Assembly: GCA_000503195.1 (NCBI GenBank)
Contig: AYSC01000002.1
Location: 1 to 64,000, forward strand
Length of the DNA: 64,000 nt
Direction: 5' to 3'
DNA from: Blastomonas sp. CACIA14H2
Lineage (GTDB): Bacteria > Pseudomonadota > Alphaproteobacteria > Sphingomonadales > Sphingomonadaceae
The notes under the pieces are model-generated. The model was not told where the DNA came from and did no database searches. It worked only from the letters and a program-made list of their open reading frames with translations. Shown piece by piece: positions 27,426-36,173 of this stretch (the stretch's first letter is position 1; each line of letters opens with the position of its first letter). Both the position numbers and the translations under genes were made by a program.

Positions 27426-28187
27426 ATGGGTATGTTGCAGGACAAGATTTGCGTCATCACGGGCGGCTCTGGCAGCATCGGACTGGCAACCGCCAGGCTG
27501 TTTGTCGAGCAGGGGGCGAAGGTCGCGCTGGTCGACCTGTCGGCAGATGCCTTGGCCCAGGCGGCGGCAAACCTGCCCGAGCAGCAGGTCCTGACCTGTG
27601 TCGGCGATGTCGGCGATCCCGATCAGACCCGGAGCTTCATCAGCGAGGCCGTTGCGCGCTGGGGCCGTATCGACGTGCTGTTCTGCAATGCCGGCAATTC
27701 GGGGGTGATCGGGGGTATCGAGGATTATCCCGATGACGGGCTCGACACTGTTTTCCGCGTGCACGTGCGCGGGGCGTTTCTCAGCTGCAAATATGCGCTG
27801 CCCCATATGGCTGCTGGCGGATCGGTGATCATCAATTCCAGCGTCGCCGGGCTGGGCGGGAGCCCCGGCATCTATGCCTATTGCACGGCCAAGCACGCGC
27901 AGATCGGACTGATGCGCTCGTTGGCCAAGGAGCTAGCGGGCAGGGGCATCCGCGTCAACTCGCTCCACCCTGGACCTGTCGACAATGCGTTCCAGACGCA
28001 TATCGAGGATTCGTTCAGCCCGCTTATTGGCGGTGCTGACGCCACCGCGCTGATGAACTCGTCGATTCCGCTCGGCCGCCATGGCAAGCCCGAGGAAATT
28101 GCCCAGTCCGCGCTGTATCTGGCGAGCGACATGAGCAGCTTCACCACGGGGAGCATGCTGGTCGTCGACGGCGGGTTCACGGCCTGA
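27426..28187 (+). CDS. SDR family oxidoreductase
   Basis: 253 aa, classical SDR. The glycine motif ITGGSGSIG is near residues 11-19, an acidic residue in ALVDLS fits NAD(H), a CNAGN segment takes the NNAG place, and YCTAK supplies the catalytic Tyr and Lys after NSSVAGLGG. The tail SSFTTGSMLVVDGGFTA is typical. Three start codons cluster at 27423, 27426 and 27432; 27426 has the best spacing to GGAAGGA (27414-27420). Substrate unknown. It is alone on its strand between the receptor terminator and the convergent MaoC gene. Confidence 0.92.
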   Translation: MGMLQDKICVITGGSGSIGLATARLFVEQGAKVALVDLSADALAQAAANLPEQQVLTCVGDVGDPDQTRSFISEAVARWGRIDVLFCNAGNSGVIGGIEDYPDDGLDTVFRVHVRGAFLSCKYALPHMAAGGSVIINSSVAGLGGSPGIYAYCTAKHAQIGLMRSLAKELAGRGIRVNSLHPGPVDNAFQTHIEDSFSPLIGGADATALMNSSIPLGRHGKPEEIAQSALYLASDMSSFTTGSMLVVDGGFTA

Positions 28188-28207
28188 CGCATCACCGGCG
28201 CCGGCAT

Positions 28208-28229
28208 GGCAGGCTAGCTTGCGCCTGCC
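28208..28229. terminator. Hairpin between convergent SDR and MaoC genes
   Basis: GGCAGGC (28208-28214) and GCCTGCC (28223-28229) form a perfect 7-bp stem with an 8-nt loop inside the 48-bp convergent gap. No T-run, so the assignment is tentative. Confidence 0.35.
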
Positions 28230-28235
28230 TGCCGC

Positions 28236-28724
28236 TCAGCCTGTCGGGCGGCGAGCGAGAAACAGGCTGCTGCGATAGGTCATCACTGCAAGATCGTCCT
28301 GGTTGCTGACCGTGGTCAGATAGCTGACCAGGCCGCGATCGGGCTTTGACCGCGAAGGGCGCACGTCGGTCAGTTCGACCGCGATATGCAGCCTGTCGCC
28401 GGGATAGACCGGCGCGTGCAGCCGCATCTCGTCCATGCCGACGCCTGCCAGCGGATGGATGCCGACCTGCTGAAAGCCCCGCATCTGCAGCAGGTGCGAC
28501 ATCGCCATGGTGTGCATCCCGCTGGCGCAGATCCGACCGAACAATGGATGCGCTGCGGCGGCGGCATCATCGATATGAAATGGCTGCGGATCGAAGCGCG
28601 TGGCAAACTCGATGACCTCCTCGCGCGTCACTGCATAGTCGCCGAAGCGGAACACCCGGCCGGTCTCCAGGTCTTCGAGCCACAGCGGCGCGCTCGCGAC
28701 CGGGGGCACGGGGTCAATCGGCAT
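28236..28724 (-). CDS. MaoC family (R)-hydratase-like protein
   Basis: 162 aa, single hot-dog domain. The hydratase signature appears as DPQPFHID near residues 45-52 followed by HPLFGRICASGMHT, so Asp and His for water addition are present. It should hydrate a trans-2-enoyl-CoA to the (3R)-hydroxyacyl-CoA. The start at 28724 overlaps the end of the upstream VOC gene by 11 nt; longer in-frame starts would run deep into that gene. It is the last gene of the minus-strand group that begins with the DUF2889 or dehydrogenase genes. Confidence 0.88.
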   Translation of the reverse strand: MPIDPVPPVASAPLWLEDLETGRVFRFGDYAVTREEVIEFATRFDPQPFHIDDAAAAAHPLFGRICASGMHTMAMSHLLQMRGFQQVGIHPLAGVGMDEMRLHAPVYPGDRLHIAVELTDVRPSRSKPDRGLVSYLTTVSNQDDLAVMTYRSSLFLARRPTG

Positions 28725-29148
28725 CGGTGGCCGTGCCAGCAGGCGCGTCATAGACGATGAATTCGAGCAGCGAGCCATCCGGATCGCGGAAATAGAAACT
28801 GGTGCCCTGCCCACGCGCGCCCTCGCGCCGCTCCGGCCCCACCGTCACGGGCACATCACAGGCGGCGAGATGCGCCAGCAGTTCGGCGCGCGACCCTTTC
28901 CAGGCGAAACACAGGTCACTGTTGCCGGGCATCACTGGCAGTCGCGCCACCAGCTCCGGGGGAGCCTTTTGCGGCAATCCGGGGCCGTGCACGTTGATCA
29001 TGTGTGCGCCGATCCGGTATTGACGGAACAGCTCCATGGGCTTGATGACTTCGGCCCCGAATACTGCGCGATAAAAGGCATCGGTGCGGTCGAGATCGCT
29101 CGACGCGATCACGCAGTGGTCGAAACTGACCCTGGTCTGTACGTTCAT
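28714..29148 (-). CDS. VOC family protein
   Basis: 144 aa with the paired beta-alpha-beta modules of the vicinal oxygen chelate family: FDHCVIASSDLDRTDAFYRA at the N-terminus, DLCFAW at mid-chain and the C-terminal FYFRDPDGSLLEFIVY. Metal-ligand-like His, His and Glu are present, so dioxygenase, isomerase or glyoxalase activity are all conceivable. GACAGGAGGG precedes ATG 29148 at good spacing. It overlaps the MaoC gene downstream, so both are translated from one message. Confidence 0.85.
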   Translation of the reverse strand: MNVQTRVSFDHCVIASSDLDRTDAFYRAVFGAEVIKPMELFRQYRIGAHMINVHGPGLPQKAPPELVARLPVMPGNSDLCFAWKGSRAELLAHLAACDVPVTVGPERREGARGQGTSFYFRDPDGSLLEFIVYDAPAGTATDAD

Positions 29149-29211
29149 CGGCCTTTCCCTCCTGTCATCCGGCATCCTGATGTCGCGGTCATGCCGCAGC
29201 GGCAGCGCGCG

Positions 29212-29754
29212 TCAGGGCGCAAGGCTGAGGTCGCGCGGCGGGCGTTCGACGCGCAGCGGACGCGTATAGGACGGGTCGGACCGGTCCCAGCTGCCCGCAA
29301 TGAAGATCGAAGCATCGAACGCCGCCGCGCCCGGCGCAGCTTCGGCATTCCATTCGACCATGCAAATGCGCTCGGCCACCGCCCAATGGCCATCGCGTCG
29401 GTCGATCCGGTCGACATAGCGCCCGCCGACCATGTCGCACACGCCATCGGGGCGCTTGAGCACTGCCAGAAAGTAGCTCTCGCAATGCGCGGTGTCTCCG
29501 TGCAGGTCTATAACCTGATTGGTGATGTAATGTTGATGGCAGACCCAGTTCCGGGCGTGGACCCGGTTGGCATATTCGACAAATGCGGCGCTTGATCCGA
29601 TAAAGCTGCCATGGTCGTCGCTCGCGTCCGGATGATAGGCCGAGAGCAGCAGTTCGTCGTCGTGCCGATCGATTCCGCGCGCGTAACGCAGCGCGACCTC
29701 GCGGATGGCCTCCTTGTCGAGCAGGGTCTGCAAGGCTGCGAGGTCAACGTCCAT
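29212..29754 (-). CDS. NTF2/SnoaL-like protein
   Basis: 180 aa with the SnoaL-type cone fold: an N-terminal helix pair (ALQTLLDKEAIREVALRYAR), the GIDRHDDELLLSAYHPDA segment found in SnoaL_4 proteins, and strands such as HYITNQVIDL and DGHWAVAERICMVEW. Relatives include small dehydratases, ketosteroid-isomerase-like enzymes and beta subunits of ring-hydroxylating oxygenases. No Rieske alpha gene is adjacent here, so an isomerase, cyclase or hydratase role is as likely. It lies between the VOC and the frameshifted MaoC genes on the same strand. Confidence 0.85.
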   Translation of the reverse strand: MDVDLAALQTLLDKEAIREVALRYARGIDRHDDELLLSAYHPDASDDHGSFIGSSAAFVEYANRVHARNWVCHQHYITNQVIDLHGDTAHCESYFLAVLKRPDGVCDMVGGRYVDRIDRRDGHWAVAERICMVEWNAEAAPGAAAFDASIFIAGSWDRSDPSYTRPLRVERPPRDLSLAP

Positions 29755-29787
29755 GAGCGATCCTCCCGACCGTGTCGCGCTGGCTGG

Positions 29788-30863
29788 TCATTGCGAGCGA
29801 TAGCAGAACAGGTTGAGCAACGTCGTGCGCACAAGCTCACCATTCTGGTTATAGAGCAGGTTCTCACCGGCGGTGAAATAGCCTTCGCCCAGCCGGGTCT
29901 TGCGCAGCTGGCTGCACGTCGCGAGCCGCTGTTCGGTGCGCAGCGTATCGCCGACCCTCAAGGGCCGATAGAAATTGTACACCGCGTTGGTCACCACGGT
30001 TTCGGGGCAGTCGGGCGGGGGAAGGGGACCCCGCCGCGGATCAGTTCCTGACGCAGCGCCGACATCAGTTCGATGCCATGGAGATCCCGAACGATCGGCT
30101 CGGGAACGATCGCGCCGGGCTTGAGATGGCCCAGCCCGACGACCAGCCCGCTGCCGGCGCCGAAGAACAGGCCGATAGGCGGCGAGACGATGCCGCCCAC
30201 CGGCGATGCGGCAGCGAACTCGGCGTCCCAGTATAGCGGGTTCCAGTCCTCGAGCGCTTCGCACCACAGGTGAATGTCGCTGGCGAGGAGCGGGTCGCGC
30301 GGTTCCCAGTTGCCCTGACGGATCTCGTCCAGCCTGGCCCTGGCAAAATCGGGCATGTCGTCATTGGGCAGGATGACGTCTGCCGGATCACGCTCGCGTA
30401 CCGTAGCGGGATAGTGGCCATCGGCCGATGGCAGCGCGACGGTCACCTTGGCCGCGGCCACGCTGGGGGCATCCTGGGTGGCGATGTTGAGTTCGACATC
30501 GATCAGCCCGGTGCCATCGTCGGCGCGGTATTTCCTGGCGACCTGTCCGCTCACCGCCAGCATGTCGTTGCGCAGGCACTGGCCCGTCATCCGAAACTCG
30601 ATGCGTCGGATCATGCCCGAAGGCCCGGTCCAGTCCGTGACCGCCCGGCAGAACAGTCCGCCGATATGCGGGGTCGCGGCAAAGGCATCCTTGATGCCGA
30701 CCGCGCGGGCGTATTCGGGGTCGTGGTGAACATAATCGTACAGGCCGGTGGCGCGGACAAAGGCGACCAGCCGCAACATGCTCAGCTCATAGCCGAAGCC
30801 GGGCAGCCGCTCGCCCTCGGCGACGGCGTCCCACAACACGGAGCGATAGGGTGTGGCGTTCAT
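29788..30863 (-). pseudogene. Tandem hot-dog MaoC/FAS1-like dehydratase, frameshifted
   Basis: A gene of about 358 codons in two frames. The first part (30863 down to about 30017) encodes an N-terminal MaoC domain with HHDPEYARAVG and a second hot-dog start with EDWNPLYWDAEFA and VGGIVSPP; it then runs into RPTAPKPW and stops. The remainder, in the neighbouring frame, encodes the conserved end (NFYRPLRVGDTLR, LGEGYFTAGEN, GELVRTTLLNLFCY). One extra base in the G5 run at 30017-30021 (C5 on the coding strand) would join them. Either a real single-base loss, a sequencing slip in a homopolymer, or a -1 frameshift. It begins 1 nt after the dehydrogenase stop. Confidence 0.82.
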
Positions 30864-30864
30864 C

Positions 30865-31845
30865 TCATGCGCTCCCGGTGGCAAGGTGCAGCCGCAGGAA
30901 ATCGGCCGTCGTATCGGCGCGTGCAGCGATCCGCGCCCGCCCCAGCCGCTCGGCCCAATAGCTTTCCGAGCCGAACGCAAGCTGCCATTGCTTGATCCTC
31001 CGGGTGTAAAGCTGCAGGTCGAATTCGGCTGTGGCACCTATGGCGCCATGGATCGCGTGCGCGATGTTGCATACCGAGGTCGCCGCCTCGTTGGCACGGC
31101 ATTTGGCCGCAGCCACCCGGGTCGCATCGAATCCCCGACCTGCGAAGGCGGTGCGCGCGGCGACCTGCGCCGACAGCACCTGTTCGGCCAGCACCGCCAG
31201 CTGTTGCTGGATCGCCTGAAACTTGCCGAGCGGGCGGCCGAACTGCTGGCGATCGCTGGCGTGGCTCAATGTCATCTCCATCACCCGCGTCATCGCGCCT
31301 GCCATCAGCGCGGCTGCCACCGCCGCAGATGCCAGCAACACGCCATCGTCGCTGGCGGCCGGCGTCGCCAGGGTCTCGCCTACATGGATCCCGGTCGCGC
31401 TGCGCGTGCGGAACAGGTCGCTCCCGGCCGCGCTGCAGGCGACGAGCACAAGCTGGCCATCGCGGTCCAGCAGCGCATGGCCCGCCACGCCCGCGCAAGG
31501 TATCAGCGCCGATCGGCCCGCGAGCACGATGGCGGCGCCGGCGGGCACCAGCACATTGTGCTGCGCCAGCATCGCGCGCGCGACCATGGTTTCGGCAAAG
31601 GGCAATGGCACCGCATGTTCGCCGGCCGCCAGCACCAGCGGGAATGCCTGGGCGAGGTCGAGCCCCGCCCCATCGAGCGACTCCGGCAGCATCGCGTCGA
31701 CGAAACCGGTTTCATCGAGGCTCGCCCACAGGCTCTGCGGGGATGCCCCGTCCTCGATCTCGCGGATGACAGCGGGGGTAACCAGCGCGGCAAGCTGGCG
31801 GCGGAAGCCTTCGACCAGCAGCGCGGTGTCGGTGTCATCGCTCAT
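30865..31845 (-). CDS. Acyl-CoA dehydrogenase, short subunit
   Basis: 326 aa, shorter than the usual 380. The N-terminal and middle domains are degenerate (alanine-rich, no clear T-E-P-x-x-G-S motif), while the C-terminal helical domain is well kept: ASDRQQFGRPLGKFQAIQQQ and NIAHAIHGAIGATAEFDLQL. The ATG overlaps the stop of the full-length dehydrogenase gene (ATGA, 31842-31845). Overlapping pairs of this kind encode heterotetrameric alpha2beta2 acyl-CoA dehydrogenases in steroid catabolism, in which the short subunit has lost part of the active site. I infer the same here. Confidence 0.88.
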   Translation of the reverse strand: MSDDTDTALLVEGFRRQLAALVTPAVIREIEDGASPQSLWASLDETGFVDAMLPESLDGAGLDLAQAFPLVLAAGEHAVPLPFAETMVARAMLAQHNVLVPAGAAIVLAGRSALIPCAGVAGHALLDRDGQLVLVACSAAGSDLFRTRSATGIHVGETLATPAASDDGVLLASAAVAAALMAGAMTRVMEMTLSHASDRQQFGRPLGKFQAIQQQLAVLAEQVLSAQVAARTAFAGRGFDATRVAAAKCRANEAATSVCNIAHAIHGAIGATAEFDLQLYTRRIKQWQLAFGSESYWAERLGRARIAARADTTADFLRLHLATGSA

Positions 31846-32996
31846 CGTAGCCCAAGCCCCCTTGCAATCATGCCCCTGAGAATCTCCCGTGTCCCGCCGC
31901 GCAGCGAGAAGACGTGGTTGAGCTGCATCAGATACGCGAGCGTCTGCAGCAGCTCGGGATCGTGCGGACCGTCCAGCCGCTGCGCCACGGCATCGGCGAT
32001 CTCGACCGGGATCTGCTGTTCGATCTCGGTGCCCATGTCCTTGAACAGCGCCGCTTCGGTGATCGGGTGTTCGCCCTTCGCCAGCAGCGCGGTCATCGCC
32101 ACGGACATTTCGCGCAGCGGCGCCAGCCGGGCGACGAAGCGCCCCAGCCGGCCCGCATCGAGCGGATCGGGCGTGTCGCCGAGCAACCGCGCCCACAGAT
32201 CGAGCAGCACGAGGCTCGAATAGATGCGCTCTGGTCCGCTGCGTTCGAAGGCGAGTTCCGCATTGACCTGCGCCCAGCCATTGCCCTCGGTGCCGACCAG
32301 AGCATCATCGGGCAGCAGCACGTCCTCGAAGAACACTTCGTTGAAATCGGTGTCGCCGGTGCCGATCATGATCGGGCGCACGGTGATGCCGGGCAAGGAG
32401 AGATCGATCAGGAACTGCGAAAGTCCCTTCTGGCGGTCGTCGGACGTGCCGCTCGTGCGGACCAGCGCGATCATGTAATGCGATTTGTGCGCGTAGGTGG
32501 TCCAGATCTTCTGCCCGTTGAGCAGCCAGCCACCCGCAACGCGTTCGGCGCGGGTGCGCACGCTGGCGAGGTCCGATCCCGAATTGGGCTCGCTCATGCC
32601 GATGCAGAAGAACAGCTCGCCATTGCAGATGCGCGGCAGCAGATCGCGCCGCTGCGCCTCGGTGCCGTAGTGCAGCAGCAACGGCGCGCTCTGGCGATCG
32701 CCAATCCAGTGCGCCGCGACGGGAGCACCGGCGGCGAGCAGTTCCTCGACCAGCACGAACCGGGCAAAGGCATCGAGCCCGGCGCCGCCATATTCGACCG
32801 GGACGGTCAGCCCGATCCAGCCGCGCCTGGCCATGGCCCGGCTGAAGTTTGCATCAAAACCGGACCAGGTCCGCGCCCGGATATGCGGGGGCACGCCAGC
32901 GAGCTGCTCGGCGATGAAGGCCTTCACGTCGCTGCGCAGGGCTTCGGCATGATCGGGTATGGTGGCGGGGGGGAAGTTATTCAGGTTGAGCGTCAC
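31842..32996 (-). CDS. Acyl-CoA dehydrogenase, full-length subunit
   Basis: 384 aa. It has the standard signatures: CIGMSEPNSGSDLASVRTRA near residue 138 (FAD/substrate strand), WLLNGQKIWTTYAHKSHYMI, and a C-terminal RGGTREILRGMIARGLGLR. GTG 32996 (TLNLNNFPP follows) gives the usual family length; a further GTG at 33074 would add 26 residues without support. It shares a 4-nt overlap with the short dehydrogenase downstream, so the two products are probably subunits of one enzyme. Confidence 0.9.
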   Translation of the reverse strand: MTLNLNNFPPATIPDHAEALRSDVKAFIAEQLAGVPPHIRARTWSGFDANFSRAMARRGWIGLTVPVEYGGAGLDAFARFVLVEELLAAGAPVAAHWIGDRQSAPLLLHYGTEAQRRDLLPRICNGELFFCIGMSEPNSGSDLASVRTRAERVAGGWLLNGQKIWTTYAHKSHYMIALVRTSGTSDDRQKGLSQFLIDLSLPGITVRPIMIGTGDTDFNEVFFEDVLLPDDALVGTEGNGWAQVNAELAFERSGPERIYSSLVLLDLWARLLGDTPDPLDAGRLGRFVARLAPLREMSVAMTALLAKGEHPITEAALFKDMGTEIEQQIPVEIADAVAQRLDGPHDPELLQTLAYLMQLNHVFSLRGGTREILRGMIARGLGLR

Positions 32997-33079
32997 GCGC
33001 TTATCTCGATTTGCTGGGGTTGGGTGTCGTGATCCAGACGGGCCATAGCGGATCGCTATTGGCCCAGCTTGCACGAGGA

Positions 33080-34153
33080 TTAGTCTGCAATGGAAGCAGG
33101 AGCTATCCGTTCGCGGTCCGGAGCCAAGTCTGCCAAGGCCGCGGCAAGCCCCGCGACATCCTGCAACGCGCGCAGCATGTCGTTGAGATGCGTGCAGCCG
33201 GCGATGCCCTTGAGCGCCATGGGCACCAGATTGCGCAGCTCGCGGGCATTTTTCCCGATCAGCACGTTGGCCGTGGCGGGCGCGGCGTGGCAGCTGACAT
33301 AGGGCAGCACATAGGGCGTCACCGCAATTGCCTTCAGGGCGAGTGTGGCCGCGTCGAACCGTGCGACAATCCCGTATTCGTGAAAGATGATTCGCCGCAG
33401 CGTTTCGCCCTGGACGGCGCTGCTATCCTGAAACCACGCGTCGGCCACGAGTTCGCCTTCGTCCATCCAGATGTCGGTGCGCCGCAGCCGCGACTGATTG
33501 GGGCCGTCGGCATCGGCCAGTCGGTGAAAGGCAAACGGGTCGGGCGAGGCCAGCGGCAGCGGGCCGAGCGGATGATCGGCGTTGTCGTCGGCGCCGCGGC
33601 CGTCTTCGGTCAGCGCTGGCGATCCGGGGATATGGCTCAGGCAGACCCCTGTCACCACCCGGTTGCTCATTACGGGCACGCCAGCGCGTTGAGCGTGCGC
33701 TTCGATCCCGCCTTCCCAGGCGTACCATGCTGCGGTCGACATGAAGGCCGCTCCGGCCAGGTCGTCGAGCAACCGGTGCAACAAGGTGTCGTTCGCGCCT
33801 TCGTCCGGCATGACGGTCGCCATCGCCTTGCGCAATTCGCCCCCGGGGCGCATCCCCGCGAACCGGCCCAGCGGGCCGGGCGTTTCGTTGCTGGACAGCA
33901 GATCCAGCCGGCCATCGGCTCCGATCCCAGCCGTCACCGATGCTTCGCCGATCAACACAGGGTGCGGCCCGGCATCGGTGCACAGGTCGCGGGCGCGGCC
34001 ATGGATGGTGTAGCCGCGCTCGTCGCCGGGCACCCAGATCGATTGATGCGAGCTGGTGCGTCGTACCGAGTTTGGCCTGCGGGCAGGCTGGCGCACACCG
34101 GGGCGGTTGAGCGCCTGGGCCATCTGTCTGTACGCATTCGGATTGGGGGGCAT
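33080..34153 (-). CDS. DUF2889 domain-containing protein
   Basis: 357 aa without an assigned function. The C-terminal half matches my recollection of DUF2889, with RRTDIWMDEGELVADAWFQD, a middle strand-rich stretch and the signature GCTHLNDMLRALQD near the end. The N-terminal 170 residues hold PGPLGRFAGMRPGGELRKAM and are less familiar. GGAG upstream fixes ATG 34153. It lies 83 bp upstream of the paired dehydrogenases and 86 bp downstream of the LysR gene, all on one strand. DUF2889 proteins recur near CoA-dependent aromatic and steroid genes. Confidence 0.8.
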   Translation of the reverse strand: MPPNPNAYRQMAQALNRPGVRQPARRPNSVRRTSSHQSIWVPGDERGYTIHGRARDLCTDAGPHPVLIGEASVTAGIGADGRLDLLSSNETPGPLGRFAGMRPGGELRKAMATVMPDEGANDTLLHRLLDDLAGAAFMSTAAWYAWEGGIEAHAQRAGVPVMSNRVVTGVCLSHIPGSPALTEDGRGADDNADHPLGPLPLASPDPFAFHRLADADGPNQSRLRRTDIWMDEGELVADAWFQDSSAVQGETLRRIIFHEYGIVARFDAATLALKAIAVTPYVLPYVSCHAAPATANVLIGKNARELRNLVPMALKGIAGCTHLNDMLRALQDVAGLAAALADLAPDRERIAPASIAD

Positions 34154-34239
34154 GTCGGCTCCGGTTCGAGAGGGGCGCACTGCAGCGCAACCTTTCATGC
34201 GACGATAGCGGCTTGCGGCAGCCGCGCCGTTCAAACTTT

Positions 34240-35136
34240 TTACGGGTGTGTTGAGAGAGTTTGCACCGCGGTACCCAGCTCCGCATCGAGCCAGGCTGCA
34301 AATGCCTGCGCCAGCCTGACATTGCCGCCTTCGTTGATCAGGATGCCCAGGGTCGGTGGAAAGTCACAAGCGATCGGCCAGGGTTCCACCAGCAGCCCGC
34401 GCCGAATATAATCCCCCATCAGATGGCGCATGCCCAGGGCGATGCCGCAGCCCTCCATGGCAGCCTGATGGACCAGGCCATGGTTGTCCAACATCAACGA
34501 GGGTGTCGGAACGTCCTCCTCGATACCTGCCGCCTTGAACCATTCGTTCCAGCCCTTGAGGCTGGGAATGGTATCGATCAGCGGCAGTCCCAGCAGATCT
34601 GCGGGCTTCGTGATCCGATGCTGTGCCAGGAACGCCGGGCTGCACACCGGGGAAATCCGGATACTGATCAGCGGCCTGGCACCGTCGCGCTGGGCATTGG
34701 CGGTGAACGGGCTGATGGTGACGTCGACACTGACCGAGCGACGCCGGCCGCTGCTGAGCATTTCGATGCGGATCCCCGGATGCAGGCTTTGAAACCTGCC
34801 GATGCGCGTCAGCAGCCAACTGTGCAGACCCGGGGGAGCAGCGATCTTGAGCAAGGGGCGCGATACCTTGCTGCGCGTGAGCTGCGTGGCTTCGTGAAGC
34901 ATCTGGATACCTGGACGCAGCTGCTTGAGAAAAGCTTCGCCGCCATCGGTCAGTTGCAGTCGGCGATGGCTGCGGTCCAGCAGCTGCATGCCCAGCTCCT
35001 GCTCCAGCACCTGGATGCGGTGGCTGATCGCCGACACGGTCACGTTGAGGCGCTCCGATGCCAGGCGGAAATTCAGAACCTCGGCCACGCACAGGAAGGT
35101 CTCGATGCCGCGCAGGGAAGGAAGCCGGTTCGTCAT
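34240..35136 (-). CDS. LysR family transcriptional regulator
   Basis: 298 aa with the N-terminal LysR helix-turn-helix: SLRGIETFLCVAEVLNFRLA, then ERLNVTVSAISHRIQVLEQE and LLDRSHRRLQLTDGG. The effector domain follows and resembles the GcvA-like subgroup (PLIDTIPSLKGWNEWF; HQAAMEGCGIALG). Start 35136 (MTNRLPSL) is preferred over 35172. It is divergent from the SDR/EthD/Rieske operon at 35330 and by the usual LysR rule is the candidate regulator of that operon. Confidence 0.9.
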   Translation of the reverse strand: MTNRLPSLRGIETFLCVAEVLNFRLASERLNVTVSAISHRIQVLEQELGMQLLDRSHRRLQLTDGGEAFLKQLRPGIQMLHEATQLTRSKVSRPLLKIAAPPGLHSWLLTRIGRFQSLHPGIRIEMLSSGRRRSVSVDVTISPFTANAQRDGARPLISIRISPVCSPAFLAQHRITKPADLLGLPLIDTIPSLKGWNEWFKAAGIEEDVPTPSLMLDNHGLVHQAAMEGCGIALGMRHLMGDYIRRGLLVEPWPIACDFPPTLGILINEGGNVRLAQAFAAWLDAELGTAVQTLSTHP

Positions 35137-35147
35137 GTGTTGCGGTA

Positions 35148-35159
35148 TCGGCAAGCCGA
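35148..35159. promoter_or_regulatory. Short palindrome upstream of the LysR gene
   Basis: TCGGC-AA-GCCGA is a perfect palindrome 12 bp upstream of the lysR-type start, within the 193-bp divergent spacer. It could be part of an autoregulatory site; the palindrome is short and GC-rich, so chance is not excluded. Confidence 0.25.
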
Positions 35160-35329
35160 CCAGTGTTGGCAACCGGCTAAACGCTGCGACCGGGCGGAAC
35201 GACGGCTGCCGAGATGCCGCCTGCGACCATCGGGCTTGCTTCCAGATGCTAAAGGACGCTGGCGAGTGCCATCCGGCATTCAGGCCCTGTAGGCACGGTG
35301 CACAGCCGAGTCACGGAAAGGGCGTCAGC

Positions 35330-36133
35330 ATGACAGAACAGTCACAGGGCATGGCGGCGGCGGGTGACCGCCAAGCGCTCCCACTCGCCCACAAGACGGC
35401 GATTGTCACCGGTGCCGGCCAGGGGCTGGGGCGGGCGATTGCCATCGCGCTGGCGCAGGCGGGCGCGCATGTCGCGGTCACGCACCGTCGCGCGGCGGGC
35501 GCGATGGCTGTCGCGGAAGAGATCTCCGCCTGCGGCGGCGACGCGATCGGGCTCGAGCTCGATGTCACCGAAACCGGGTGCTATCAGCGCGTGCTCGATG
35601 CGGCGGCGGAATGGGGTTCAGGTCTCGATATCCTGGTCAATTGTGCCGGGGGGATGCACCCGTTCACGCCGTTCCTCGAGGTCGATCAGGCGACCTTCGA
35701 TGCAACCCTGGCCCGCAACTTCAAGAGCGCCTTTTTCCTCAGCCAGGCCTTTGCCGGCATGCTGGTCAAGGCGGGCCGTCCAGGGCGGATCGTCAACATC
35801 GCCTCGACCGCCGCGACCAAGCCCGACATGCAGCTGGCCGCGTATAACGCAGCAAAGGCGGCGCTCGTCCAGTTCGGCAAGTCCATCGCGGTCGAACTCG
35901 CACCGCACGCGATACTGGTGAACACCGTGGCGCCCGGCCCGGTGCGAACCGACAATACCCGATGGATCTACGACAACCCCAAATGGCAGGCGGCGCTCAG
36001 GGACAAGGTCCCGCTCGGTGGACCCGCCGATGCCGAGGATGTCGCTGCTGCTGTCCTGTTCCTGTGCGGACCGGGCGCACGCCATATGACCGGAAGCACG
36101 GTCACCGTCGATGGCGGCTTCACCTGCCTGTGA
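35330..36133 (+). CDS. SDR family oxidoreductase
   Basis: 267 aa. Residues about 24-33 carry VTGAGQGLGR, TGxxxGxG in full; VNCAGG takes the NNAG place; YNAAK supplies catalytic Tyr and Lys after NIASTAATK. The first 20 residues are an extra tail. It heads the plus-strand operon that continues with EthD, Rieske, NTF2-like, EthD, ligase and MDR genes. A dihydrodiol or hydroxysteroid-type dehydrogenation would fit a Rieske neighbour, but that is inference. The spacer to the LysR gene is 193 bp. Confidence 0.92.
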   Translation: MTEQSQGMAAAGDRQALPLAHKTAIVTGAGQGLGRAIAIALAQAGAHVAVTHRRAAGAMAVAEEISACGGDAIGLELDVTETGCYQRVLDAAAEWGSGLDILVNCAGGMHPFTPFLEVDQATFDATLARNFKSAFFLSQAFAGMLVKAGRPGRIVNIASTAATKPDMQLAAYNAAKAALVQFGKSIAVELAPHAILVNTVAPGPVRTDNTRWIYDNPKWQAALRDKVPLGGPADAEDVAAAVLFLCGPGARHMTGSTVTVDGGFTCL

Positions 36134-36173
36134 CCCGCTGCAGACCTCTTTGAATCACGAAAGGAAAAGACCG

